Shown piece by piece: positions 12,890 to 21,290 of a stretch of DNA of 49,099 bases. The notes beneath the pieces were generated by a model. That model saw only the letters and a program-made list of their open reading frames with translations. It was not told the DNA's origin and made no database searches. Source of the DNA: Veillonella sp. VA139 (GTDB taxonomy: Bacteria; Bacillota; Negativicutes; Veillonellales; Veillonellaceae); contig NZ_RQVL01000016.1 in assembly GCF_003992005.1 (NCBI RefSeq), positions 1-49,099 of the forward strand. The letters run 5' to 3'. Each line of letters starts with the position of its first letter. Within the stretch, counting starts at the first letter, position 1. A program made the position numbers and the translations under genes.

Positions 12890-14617
12890 ATGAGCTTATT
12901 GGCTAGATCCCCTACTGGAGCTAAATTTAAAGACCTAGGCAATACAAAAGAAGTGAGTCAAAAGGTAGAGCGCTTATTCGATGCACAGCAATCACATGTA
13001 AAAGTATGGCGTGAAATTAAGAAATACCAGTTACCTTTCATAGGTAAACTGAATGACACAAATGGAAAAGCCATTGATTATGATACTAGCCATTTGTTAG
13101 ATAGCTATGCATCACATTGCAATGATATTTTTGCTAGTGGAGTTATGAGTGGATTAACACCGCCAAGCAGACAGTGGTTCAAACTTACCTTGGCCAATAG
13201 TGGATTACAGGCAAATCATGAAATGTCAGCAGTCTTAGATCAACGGCATGAGATTATGCAAGCTATTTTTGGAAAGAGTAATTTTTATATAGGTTGTTAC
13301 CAAGCGTACCAAGAATTAGCCTATGGACAAGCCGCTATGGGTATATTTAGAGATACTCGTACAGGTATTCGTGTAGAACAGTTCACTATTGGCACCTATG
13401 CCATGAGTGTAGGCGGTAATGGTATCGTAGATACATTTACTGTGAAGCGGGAGATGACCCTAATGCAGATTGCAGAACAGTTTAGCGTGGAATCTATGCC
13501 ACCTGGAATGCAAGACTTACTTCGTAATCACAGATATAGTGCAGATACATACACTGTATATTGGTTAGTAGAACCTAATCGGGACTTTGTAAACGGTAAA
13601 ATTGGTAAACGGCATATGAAATATCGGAGCTACTATTGGCTAGAAGGGGAAGAAACCTTTTTAGAAGTAGGTGGATTCAATACCTTTCCTGTATGTGTAG
13701 CAAGGTATCAAGTAGTAGGAAATGAAACCTATGCCGTTGGTGCTGGTTGGTATGCCAATGACGATGTAAAGATGTTGCAAACTTTGATGAGTGATAGATT
13801 GCGAGCGGTAGAGTTAATGGTAAAGCCGCCAATGCAAGTATCCTCTTCACTAGCGTATAACGTGAATCTGATTCCAGGAGGAATTACAACCACAGATAAC
13901 CCTAATGATGTGGTAAAACCCTTGTTTGATGTGAACATGCAATTGGGACCATTAGGTGAAATTGTCATGGAAACACGTGAGAATATTAAGCGCTGTTATA
14001 ATGCAGACCTATTCTTGATGTTAGAACAGCTAGATAGTGGTCAAATGACGGCACGGGAGGTCATGGAACGTACACAGGAAAAGTTACAACAACTAGGCCC
14101 TGTAGTAGAACGATTGCAATATGAGTTCCTCAATAATGTCATTGAACGAACGTATGCTATTCTATCGGATGCGAAAATATTCCCACCAATACCAGAAGAA
14201 CTTAGGGAAACGTTATCGGATAAAGAAATTAAAGTAGACTTTACCTCACCATTAGCGCAAGCACAAAAATTGGCAGGTTTAACCACTATCGAACAAGCAT
14301 TTGGTTTTGCCATGAACATGATGCAAGTATATCCAGAGGTAAAAGCGAAAATTAACCCGATTGGACTTGTCAATGAATACTTCAAGTATTTAGGTGCACC
14401 TGCTGCGATGTCTTTTAGTGATGAAGAAACACAAGCTAAGCTAGAGGAAGAACAGCAAGCGATGATGGCACAACAAGAACAAATGCAACAGCAACAGATG
14501 TTAGAACAAGCCCCTAATCTAGCGAAAGCGACAAAGGATATGGCGGAAGCGGCGAATACGAATCAATCAGCAGTAGGAAATTGGCTAGGCATGCCAGGAT
14601 TAGGTGGTGAAGAATGA
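12890..14617 (+). CDS. portal protein, head-tail connector family (575 aa)
   Basis: ATG at 12890 after AAGGTG. It has the layout of the T7 gp8-like connector family (Head_tail_connector): KVERLFDAQQSHVKVWREIKKY at the N-terminus, SGVMSGLTPPSRQWFKL, then a long C-terminal helical region with a glutamine-rich tail (about 520-545). Twelve copies would form the ring through which DNA enters and leaves. The length is slightly above T7 gp8. Confidence 0.9.
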   Translation: MSLLARSPTGAKFKDLGNTKEVSQKVERLFDAQQSHVKVWREIKKYQLPFIGKLNDTNGKAIDYDTSHLLDSYASHCNDIFASGVMSGLTPPSRQWFKLTLANSGLQANHEMSAVLDQRHEIMQAIFGKSNFYIGCYQAYQELAYGQAAMGIFRDTRTGIRVEQFTIGTYAMSVGGNGIVDTFTVKREMTLMQIAEQFSVESMPPGMQDLLRNHRYSADTYTVYWLVEPNRDFVNGKIGKRHMKYRSYYWLEGEETFLEVGGFNTFPVCVARYQVVGNETYAVGAGWYANDDVKMLQTLMSDRLRAVELMVKPPMQVSSSLAYNVNLIPGGITTTDNPNDVVKPLFDVNMQLGPLGEIVMETRENIKRCYNADLFLMLEQLDSGQMTAREVMERTQEKLQQLGPVVERLQYEFLNNVIERTYAILSDAKIFPPIPEELRETLSDKEIKVDFTSPLAQAQKLAGLTTIEQAFGFAMNMMQVYPEVKAKINPIGLVNEYFKYLGAPAAMSFSDEETQAKLEEEQQAMMAQQEQMQQQQMLEQAPNLAKATKDMAEAANTNQSAVGNWLGMPGLGGEE

Positions 14618-14970
14618 TAGAGTATGGTGTAAAAAAGAAAGACGAACTCATTCGAGAGATTAGGCAGATGGAAATTCAGAATCGGGATCGCAAGGGGCTA
14701 GAAGCTGTATTGGGTACCGAAGATGGGCGTTGGTTTCTCATGCGGTTACTAGATACATGCTGTATCATGCAGACTACTTTTACAGGCAATTCTCAATCAT
14801 TCTTTAATGAAGGTAGACGGTCTGTAGGCATAGATATAGTAAAGAATATTGCCACATTACTTGGTGTGAAAGGTATAGAGCAAAAGCAATTAGCAGAACT
14901 AGAATACATTCAACATCAAGAGCGTATTAATGAATTGATTACAAGAAAGGTGGGAGAGTCAAATGGATAA
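14614..14970 (+). CDS. Bbp19-like head protein (118 aa)
   Basis: ATG at 14614 overlaps the portal stop by four bases (ATGA). The central motif GRWFLMRLLDTCCIMQTTFTG with FNEGRRSVGIDI matches what I recall of the Bbp19 family of Bordetella phage BPP-1 and relatives. It lies between portal and scaffold genes in those phages too. A minor capsid or assembly role is likely. Confidence 0.75.
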   Translation: MIEYGVKKKDELIREIRQMEIQNRDRKGLEAVLGTEDGRWFLMRLLDTCCIMQTTFTGNSQSFFNEGRRSVGIDIVKNIATLLGVKGIEQKQLAELEYIQHQERINELITRKVGESNG

Positions 14971-15586
14971 TGAATCCACAAATACAGTGACACGAGAACC
15001 AAACACAGAGGTACAAGATACTCATGATAACACAAATAGTACAACGGATACCTCAACACAATCCACAGGTACATCAAATCCTGTAGAGCCTCAAGGAGGT
15101 GTGCCTGAAACATATGATTTCACAAGTTTATTAAGCGATGGTGAAAGTATTGATGAACAGAGTGCGGAAGCCTTTAGTGAAGTCCTGCGTAATAGTGGTG
15201 TATCCCAAGAAGGTGCAGAGCAAATTGCTAAGTTTGGCATGGGCTATCTACAAACTATGGGAGATGCCTTACTGAATCATATCGATGGATTACAAGCGGC
15301 ACAAGCAGAAACTTGGAAGGAAGAAACTGTAAAAGAATTAGGGTCCAATTTTGATACCACCATTGCTAAAGCAGGAGCGGGAATTGAGTATCTAGAAAAG
15401 GATATCCCTAATCTACGAGAGGTTCTTATGATGAATGGCATTGGGAATAATGTGGCACTTGTGAAAGCATTTGCCATGATTGGTGATCTAGTAGCAGAAG
15501 ATACAGGTCGTTTAAGTGGACAAGGAAGCGGCTCTGGAGTTAATTTTTACGATAATACAAACTTTGATGTATATCGAATGAAGTAA
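14963..15586 (+). CDS. scaffold-like capsid assembly protein (207 aa)
   Basis: ATG at 14963 overlaps the previous gene, with GGGAG upstream. The first 45 residues are rich in T, N, S and D and look disordered; the rest is acidic and helical (EEGAEQ-type pattern SQEGAEQIAKFGMGYLQTM, ETVKELGSNFDTTIAKAG). Position directly before the major capsid gene and composition fit a T7 gp9-like scaffold that shapes the procapsid and is lost on maturation. Confidence 0.75.
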   Translation: MDNESTNTVTREPNTEVQDTHDNTNSTTDTSTQSTGTSNPVEPQGGVPETYDFTSLLSDGESIDEQSAEAFSEVLRNSGVSQEGAEQIAKFGMGYLQTMGDALLNHIDGLQAAQAETWKEETVKELGSNFDTTIAKAGAGIEYLEKDIPNLREVLMMNGIGNNVALVKAFAMIGDLVAEDTGRLSGQGSGSGVNFYDNTNFDVYRMK

Positions 15587-15600
15587 AGGAGTGATGAAAT

Positions 15601-16623
15601 ATGCCAACATTTGGTACAGAAGCATTAACGTTAATGGATTTACATAAACGGTATAAAGGTTCTAAAGATGGAATTGATAGCATTATTGAGGTGTTAAACC
15701 AAGCTAACCCTATCATGCAAGATTTACGTTTCAAAGAGGGTAACTTACCTACTGGAAACTTGACAACGCAACGCACGGCATTGCCAAACCCTCACGTACG
15801 TGCGATTAACCGTGGTGTGCCAAACACCAAGTCTAGCACTAAACAAGTAACAGATACGGCTGCAATGCTTGAAGACCGTTCTAGTGTAGATGTAAAGTTG
15901 CTTATGTTATCTAATGACCCAATGCGTTTTCGACAAACAGAAGATGCAGCACACATTGAAGGCTTTGGTCAAACCGTGGCAAGTATGTTGTTCTACGGCG
16001 ATACAGATGTCAATGTAGGCGAGTTTAATGGCTTAGCTAAACGATATAATGTGTTATCTACAGATAAAACGCACTATGGATACCAAAATATTAATATGGG
16101 TGGCACCGTAGCTGGTAAGTGTGGCTCCATTTGGATTGTATGTCATGGTGATGATGGTGTCATGGGGATTTACCCTAGAGGATCTAAAGCAGGATTAACT
16201 AAAAAAGATTTAGGTGAAACTGATGCGGTTGACTTTGAAGGAAATAAATTCCGAGTAGTAGAAACGTTATTTAGTTGGGATGTAGGGCTTATGGTAGCAG
16301 ACCCACGCCGTGTAGCGGCTATCCGTAATATTGATGTTAGCCAATTGGATAGTGCCACATCTTCTCAACGTCAAAAATTTATTGAATCCTTTATTTATGC
16401 GAAGGGGCGTATTCGCAATTTAGATAGTGGACGTATTAAACCAGTGGCATATGTACCACCAGAGATTAAAACAGCGTTAGAAGTAGCATTAACGGATAAA
16501 AATAATATTCATGTAACACGTCAAGAGGTTATGGGCGAAATGCCAAAACTTTATGTAGCAGGTATTGAAGTAAAAGCTTGTGATGTACTTCGCACTGATG
16601 AAGACCCAATCGCCAATGTATAG
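15601..16623 (+). CDS. major capsid protein (340 aa)
   Basis: ATG at 15601 after AAAGGAG. The length and segments such as LMDLHKRYKGSKDGIDSIIE, QANPIMQDLRFKEGN, ASMLFYGDTDVNVGEFNGLA and DPRRVAAIRNIDVSQL match the podovirus (BPP-1-like) major capsid family with an HK97-type fold. It lies after the scaffold and before the Bbp16-like cement gene, the usual order. Hundreds of copies form the shell. Confidence 0.85.
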   Translation: MPTFGTEALTLMDLHKRYKGSKDGIDSIIEVLNQANPIMQDLRFKEGNLPTGNLTTQRTALPNPHVRAINRGVPNTKSSTKQVTDTAAMLEDRSSVDVKLLMLSNDPMRFRQTEDAAHIEGFGQTVASMLFYGDTDVNVGEFNGLAKRYNVLSTDKTHYGYQNINMGGTVAGKCGSIWIVCHGDDGVMGIYPRGSKAGLTKKDLGETDAVDFEGNKFRVVETLFSWDVGLMVADPRRVAAIRNIDVSQLDSATSSQRQKFIESFIYAKGRIRNLDSGRIKPVAYVPPEIKTALEVALTDKNNIHVTRQEVMGEMPKLYVAGIEVKACDVLRTDEDPIANV

Positions 16624-16640
16624 GTCAAGGAGGTATTACA

Positions 16641-17063
16641 ATGATTACAGATTTTGAAAATACATTTTTCCCTGGTGAAGAAAGTTATAACTCAACTGGA
16701 ACTACCATTTACTCTGATGTAGTAGATACTGTGAAAGCAGGTGATGCCTACAATCAGTTATATTTGGCAATGAATAATTTAAAGGGCACCTCTGGTCAAT
16801 TGACGGTGGAATTACAAACGAGTGATTCTGCAACGTCTACATTGTTGAAGAAACGTGTAGCAGGGCAACAGCCACCGAATGTAACGATTACAAGCCCAAC
16901 GGTATTAGGAACGTATAAATTAGATGCCAAAAAGGGATCTAAATTAACGGTCTTATTGCCATACGGATTGAAACGGTATGTACAATTAAAAGTAACAGCT
17001 AGTGCAAGTATCAATTCCAATGCATTATTTGCTGCCTTAACGCCAGATATTGATTTACGATAA
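16641..17063 (+). CDS. Bbp16-like capsid cement protein (140 aa)
   Basis: ATG at 16641 after AAGGAGG. Strand-rich and small, with YSDVVDTVKAGDAYNQLYLAMN near the start and LPYGLKRYVQLKVTASAS near the end, as I recall for the Bbp16 cement family. It probably binds the outside of the shell and stabilises it. It is followed at once by a terminator, which may allow extra capsid-gene expression. Confidence 0.75.
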   Translation: MITDFENTFFPGEESYNSTGTTIYSDVVDTVKAGDAYNQLYLAMNNLKGTSGQLTVELQTSDSATSTLLKKRVAGQQPPNVTITSPTVLGTYKLDAKKGSKLTVLLPYGLKRYVQLKVTASASINSNALFAALTPDIDLR

Positions 17064-17073
17064 GATGAACTAC

Positions 17074-17098
17074 AGGGCTACCTTCGGGTAGTCCTTTT
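17074..17098 (+). terminator. intrinsic terminator with UUCG loop
   Basis: GGGCTACC (17075-17082), loop TTCG, GGTAGTCC (17087-17094), then TTTT. It separates the capsid genes from the tail genes and is probably partial, reducing tail gene expression relative to capsid. Confidence 0.8.
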
Positions 17099-17120
17099 CA
17101 TATATAGAAAGAGGTACAAT

Positions 17121-17744
17121 ATGACGGAAACAGACCTCTGTAATATGGCTCTTTCACATATAGGAGAGGGTCTTATTACGAGTTTAGATGACGACAATGA
17201 AACGGCACGTATCTGTAATCAATACTATCATCATGCTAGAAGATTAGTATTATCCCAATATATGTGGGGATTTGCAAGACGTGTGGAGCCATTAGCAAAT
17301 ATACAGGTAGAAACTTATACAGGGGGATATAGGCACACATATTTATATCCAGAGCACGCTTTACGAATCTATCGAATTATACAAGATACTGAAATACGGA
17401 ATGGACTGTATACGAGTTACAGTGTAAAAGATATACCTAATTACGAAGTGTTCAACCTAGATAGCAGTACAAAGGCGATTGGAACTAATATGACAAGAGC
17501 CTATGTAGATTATGTGGTTGATGTAAATGATCCTGATATATTTCCACCTATCTTTATTGAAGCACTTACACGATTCTTGGCAGCAAGTTTAGCACAATCT
17601 CTTGTTGGTAATATGGAAATGTATCGGTCACAGTTCCAAATTTATCAAGGCGCCTTATTAGAAGCTAAAAATATAGTTTCATCTGAACGCCAATTTGATT
17701 TAGAACTGCCAGTAGGATACATTGAGTCAAGGAGAGCAACATGA
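17121..17744 (+). CDS. tail tubular protein A-like (T7 gp11-like) adaptor (207 aa)
   Basis: ATG at 17121 after AAGAGG. MTETDLCNMALSHIGEG, ETARICNQYYHHARRLVLSQ and WGFARR are typical of the gp11 family, which sits under the portal. The C-terminal ARFL-type region is present as LTRFLAASLAQSL. Bases 17617-17653 (codons for MYRSQFQIYQGA) are the sequence matched by the spacer of the mini-array at 3982-4018. The stop overlaps the next gene's start (ATGA). Confidence 0.85.
   Translation: MTETDLCNMALSHIGEGLITSLDDDNETARICNQYYHHARRLVLSQYMWGFARRVEPLANIQVETYTGGYRHTYLYPEHALRIYRIIQDTEIRNGLYTSYSVKDIPNYEVFNLDSSTKAIGTNMTRAYVDYVVDVNDPDIFPPIFIEALTRFLAASLAQSLVGNMEMYRSQFQIYQGALLEAKNIVSSERQFDLELPVGYIESRRAT
17617..17653 (-). 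other. protospacer-like match to the phage's own mini-array spacer
   Basis: 34 of 37 bases equal the spacer at 3982-4018. Counted from the repeat-handle side (17653), positions 1-25 match perfectly; mismatches are at 26, 27 and 29. A crRNA from the minus-strand array would be complementary to the plus strand, including the mRNA of this tail gene. The bases flanking the handle side read AAG on the protospacer strand. Confidence 0.85.
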
Positions 17745-20095
17745 GTACAGGTAATATGTATGTAGTACAGCACTCTTTTACAACAGGAGAAATATCACCA
17801 GAGATAGAAAATCGAAGTGATTTAGATAAATATAGAAGTGCTGTACTGATGGCTAAAAACTGCATCATACGTCCTTACGGTAGTATTTGCAAACGGAATG
17901 GAACAAGGTTTATTGGAGAAGCGAAGTATCCGAATCGAAAAGTGAGGCTCATACGTTTTGTATATCCTGAACCTATCTTTTTAGAAGTGGGACACTTGTA
18001 CATTCGTATATGGAAAAACGATAGATATACAGGCATAGAATTAACAACGCCTTATGAAGAGTCGATATTAAATGAGTTAGATTTTAATCAGTCAGCAGAT
18101 ACATTCTTTATTTGCAGTGGTTTGCATCCTATTCATATGTTGCAAAGAATTGGTAATGAATGGGAATTTAAATTGTTTGATTTAGTGGCACCACCATTTG
18201 ACGATATAAATACAGATAGAACTCATAAAATAAAATATGTTCGTTCTAGTAACAAGGTCATATCTACAAAGTCTATGTTTAAAGAAGGCATGGTAGGACA
18301 AGTCATTAAGATTAAGCATCGAATGCCAGCTGAAATAAAAAAGATGACAGGTAGAACTGAGTATGTTAGTGAACGGCGTCTCTGGCATAGACATGAGTAT
18401 GAAGTACCCGGATATGAATCTATGGATATTGGAAGTTATGCAGACGATACAGATAAAGAGTGGAAAATAGTCACTCATGGTACCTGGTACGGAACTATTA
18501 CGATACAAAAGAAGGATGGTACGGAGAATACAGAGTGGGAAAACTATCGTCAATATAGTTCCAACGGTGATTACAATGTTACTGAAACGGGGAGCTTTAA
18601 TAGAGGCACACAATTACGAATACAAAGCGAAATTACTAGTGGTGATGTTTCCATTGATTTCACAATCAAACCCTATGACCAATATGGTATGGTAGTTATT
18701 AGTCGATACATTTCACCTACCGAAGTTGAGGCAAAAGTATTAAAACCTGTAGGGAAGGAAACGGAAACATCAGAATGGCAGCTTTCATCTTGGGGAAAAG
18801 AGGTAGGCTATCCTAGAATGAGCACTTTTTTCCAAGATAGACTAGTATTGGGTGGCTCGAAATCAAATCCCTATAAACTATGGTTTAGTCGTACAGGTGA
18901 TTACCCTAATTTTGAAGTGGAAAAAGCAGATGGAAATGTAACAGATGATAGTGCTATTACATTAGGTCTTATAAGTCGTGCTGCTTTCAATATTGTACAT
19001 ATGATATCAGCACAAGATTTAATCGTACTAACCGATGGTAACGAATGGGTTATCAGTGGTTCAGAAGCTATTAAACCATCCAAGGTAGTACCACGTTCAC
19101 AGACTCAACATGGGGCATCAAACTGTGACCCACAATATATAGGGAATCGTCTAATTTACGTACAAAAGAGATCTTCATCAGTACGTGACATGGGATATAC
19201 CTATGAATCGGATAACTATAATGGAATTGATTTAACATTATTAGCCAAACATTTGGTAAATCAACATAGTCTAGTAGATAGTACATTCGCACAACAACCA
19301 GATAGCATACTGTATTATGTACGTGACGATGGCAAACTAATTGCTTTAACAATCATTAGAGAGCAAGATGTCACTGGGTGGGCTCACCATGAAACAAAAG
19401 ATGGAGTATTTGAAACGATTTGTTCTGTAGCAAATGGTAATGAAGATAGTGTGTATGCCGTAGTGAAGCGGACTGTATTAGGGCAAGAAAAACGATATAT
19501 TGAACGATTAGATAGTCCAATAGATAGTAAGGATGTATCTAGTTATACTACGTTAGATTGCTCTATTGCTATTACGGACAATACTCAAACCAGTATACGA
19601 ATAGAACACCTCAAAGGAATGGATGTAGTGCTATTACTCAATCATTCTGATGTACACCAGGTGCAAGTAGGTCAAGACGGCACGGTGAAACTGCCTTACG
19701 TAGCGAAAGATATTGTTATCGGTATTCCGATCGAATGTAAAATTGTATTACCACAGGTGTATATGGACATGAAAGACGGAACACTCCAATCTCGGACGGT
19801 ACGAAGTAATAGTATGATATTACGACTTCGAAATAGCCGTGGAGGGAAAGTAGGCGTTACCTTCAATAGAGGGATGGATTTAATTGGTGATGCCAGTCTT
19901 ATACAAAATGGTAGCACTATGTATACGGGAGATGTAAATATTAATATCCCAACACAGGGGAAAGGATATGCTACAGATGCGAGCGTATGTATATTACACG
20001 ATGATCCATTTCCTTTTAACCTATTATCTGTAGTACGAGATGTTTCTATCGGGGGAGGTACACTTGCAAGGTACAATAATAAAACGCAGTGGTAA
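17741..20095 (+). CDS. tail tubular protein B-like (T7 gp12-like) (784 aa)
   Basis: ATG at 17741 overlaps the preceding gene by four bases. The opening YVVQHSFTTGEISPEIENRSDLDKY with NCIIRPYGSICKRNGTRFIGEA is the conserved start of the gp12 nozzle family. WGKEVGYPRMSTFFQDRLVLGG and HGASNCDPQYIGNRLIYVQK follow in the central propeller-like part. It forms the tail nozzle below the gp11-like ring. Confidence 0.9.
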   Translation: MSTGNMYVVQHSFTTGEISPEIENRSDLDKYRSAVLMAKNCIIRPYGSICKRNGTRFIGEAKYPNRKVRLIRFVYPEPIFLEVGHLYIRIWKNDRYTGIELTTPYEESILNELDFNQSADTFFICSGLHPIHMLQRIGNEWEFKLFDLVAPPFDDINTDRTHKIKYVRSSNKVISTKSMFKEGMVGQVIKIKHRMPAEIKKMTGRTEYVSERRLWHRHEYEVPGYESMDIGSYADDTDKEWKIVTHGTWYGTITIQKKDGTENTEWENYRQYSSNGDYNVTETGSFNRGTQLRIQSEITSGDVSIDFTIKPYDQYGMVVISRYISPTEVEAKVLKPVGKETETSEWQLSSWGKEVGYPRMSTFFQDRLVLGGSKSNPYKLWFSRTGDYPNFEVEKADGNVTDDSAITLGLISRAAFNIVHMISAQDLIVLTDGNEWVISGSEAIKPSKVVPRSQTQHGASNCDPQYIGNRLIYVQKRSSSVRDMGYTYESDNYNGIDLTLLAKHLVNQHSLVDSTFAQQPDSILYYVRDDGKLIALTIIREQDVTGWAHHETKDGVFETICSVANGNEDSVYAVVKRTVLGQEKRYIERLDSPIDSKDVSSYTTLDCSIAITDNTQTSIRIEHLKGMDVVLLLNHSDVHQVQVGQDGTVKLPYVAKDIVIGIPIECKIVLPQVYMDMKDGTLQSRTVRSNSMILRLRNSRGGKVGVTFNRGMDLIGDASLIQNGSTMYTGDVNINIPTQGKGYATDASVCILHDDPFPFNLLSVVRDVSIGGGTLARYNNKTQW

Positions 20096-20567
20096 GGCGA
20101 ATGATAAGAGAGTCTTAGGAGACTTGGTAGAGTTAGCGAAACGTCTACGCACAATTGATATTATAGAATGCATGGCTATGGGAGCAGAAGATGCCACTCA
20201 TGGCCTTTTATTATCTACAGCATGCAGTGCACAATGGTGGATAGAATACGAATGTATAGATGGAGTAGAGTCGCCTATATGGGCCTATGGGATAGGAGAC
20301 GAATACTATAAAGGGTTAGGCTATTGCATATGGTTTTTAGGGAGTTATCGCTTACAAGAGGTAAAAAGGTATCAACGATACTTTTTAGAGGAAAGCAAAC
20401 GAATCATTAATGAGTGGCAACAACAAGGAGCCTTATGGAATTGTATATCCAAGGATAATAAAGCATCTATACGTTGGTTACGGTGGTTAGGCGCTACATT
20501 TATAGAAGGAGCCAATTTACCAGACGGATTTCTATTGTTTACATTGCCAAAGAAAGGAAGTGAATAG
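20064..20567 (+). CDS. T7 gp13-like internal virion protein A (167 aa)
   Basis: I prefer TTG at 20064, five bases after GGGGGAGG; ATG at 20040 lacks a site and lies deeper in the previous gene. The protein has an acetyltransferase-like fold pattern (LGDLVELAKRLRTIDIIECMAMG at the start, RWLRWLGATFIEGANLP at the end). Gp13-type proteins share this GNAT-like shape and are needed for virion assembly. It lies in the same order as T7 genes 11-12-13-14. Confidence 0.7.
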   Translation: MQGTIIKRSGKANDKRVLGDLVELAKRLRTIDIIECMAMGAEDATHGLLLSTACSAQWWIEYECIDGVESPIWAYGIGDEYYKGLGYCIWFLGSYRLQEVKRYQRYFLEESKRIINEWQQQGALWNCISKDNKASIRWLRWLGATFIEGANLPDGFLLFTLPKKGSE

Positions 20568-20568
20568 T

Positions 20569-21288
20569 ATGTGCATGCATCCTTTAGCAATGATAGGGAT
20601 ACAAGCGATTAGTGGCATGATGGGGGCTAAAGCAGAAACAAAAGCACAAGTAGCTATGTACGAAAATCAAGCTAAGCTAGCAGAATACAATACAAAGATG
20701 AGTGAACGAAAAGCAGAGCAAATTGCTGATAATGCAGGACGTGAACAAAAGAAACTAACGGAGAAAATGCGATTAGCATTAGGTCAAAATAGAAATGAAG
20801 CGGGTGCATCTAGTCTCATGTCTACGGGATCCGTAAAGGATGTGATGGATAGTAGCCATGATTCGTATGTAGCGGATAGTTTACAACTTTTACAGAACCA
20901 AAGAAACGATGTAGATTCACAAGCATTACAAACATGGAATTATAGGAATCAGGCTGCTAATGCGTATGCTGGAATACAGAGTGCTAAGCAAGCAGGAAGA
21001 ATGAAAATGCTAGGAACTCTATTGAGTACTGCTGCCTCAGTACAATCGTATTTAAGCGATTATGGAAAAGTAGAGAGCCCAATAAGCACTTCCTATGTGA
21101 GTCCTACAAGAACATTTAGCCCAGGGGCAAGTGGTAATGCAAATCCTTATGGTTTTACATCTGCTAATAGTATGTTTAGTAACTTTACTACACCGAAGGG
21201 AATTATAAGCAATAAGGCGGTAGGTATGGGAGCAGTTAAGCCTAACTACTTAGAACATATCTCAAGCGTTAAGAATTGGTGGAGATAA
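20569..21288 (+). CDS. internal virion protein B-like (gp14-like) (239 aa)
   Basis: I use ATG at 20569 after AAAGGAAGTG. A short hydrophobic start (LAMIGIQAISGMMGAKAE) is followed by a long coiled coil (AMYENQAKLAEYNTKMSERKAEQ through EKMRLALGQNRNEAGASSL), then a flexible serine- and glycine-rich end. This matches gp14-type proteins, which are ejected and form the outer-membrane part of the injection channel. Confidence 0.75.
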   Translation: MCMHPLAMIGIQAISGMMGAKAETKAQVAMYENQAKLAEYNTKMSERKAEQIADNAGREQKKLTEKMRLALGQNRNEAGASSLMSTGSVKDVMDSSHDSYVADSLQLLQNQRNDVDSQALQTWNYRNQAANAYAGIQSAKQAGRMKMLGTLLSTAASVQSYLSDYGKVESPISTSYVSPTRTFSPGASGNANPYGFTSANSMFSNFTTPKGIISNKAVGMGAVKPNYLEHISSVKNWWR

Positions 21289-21290
21289 CT

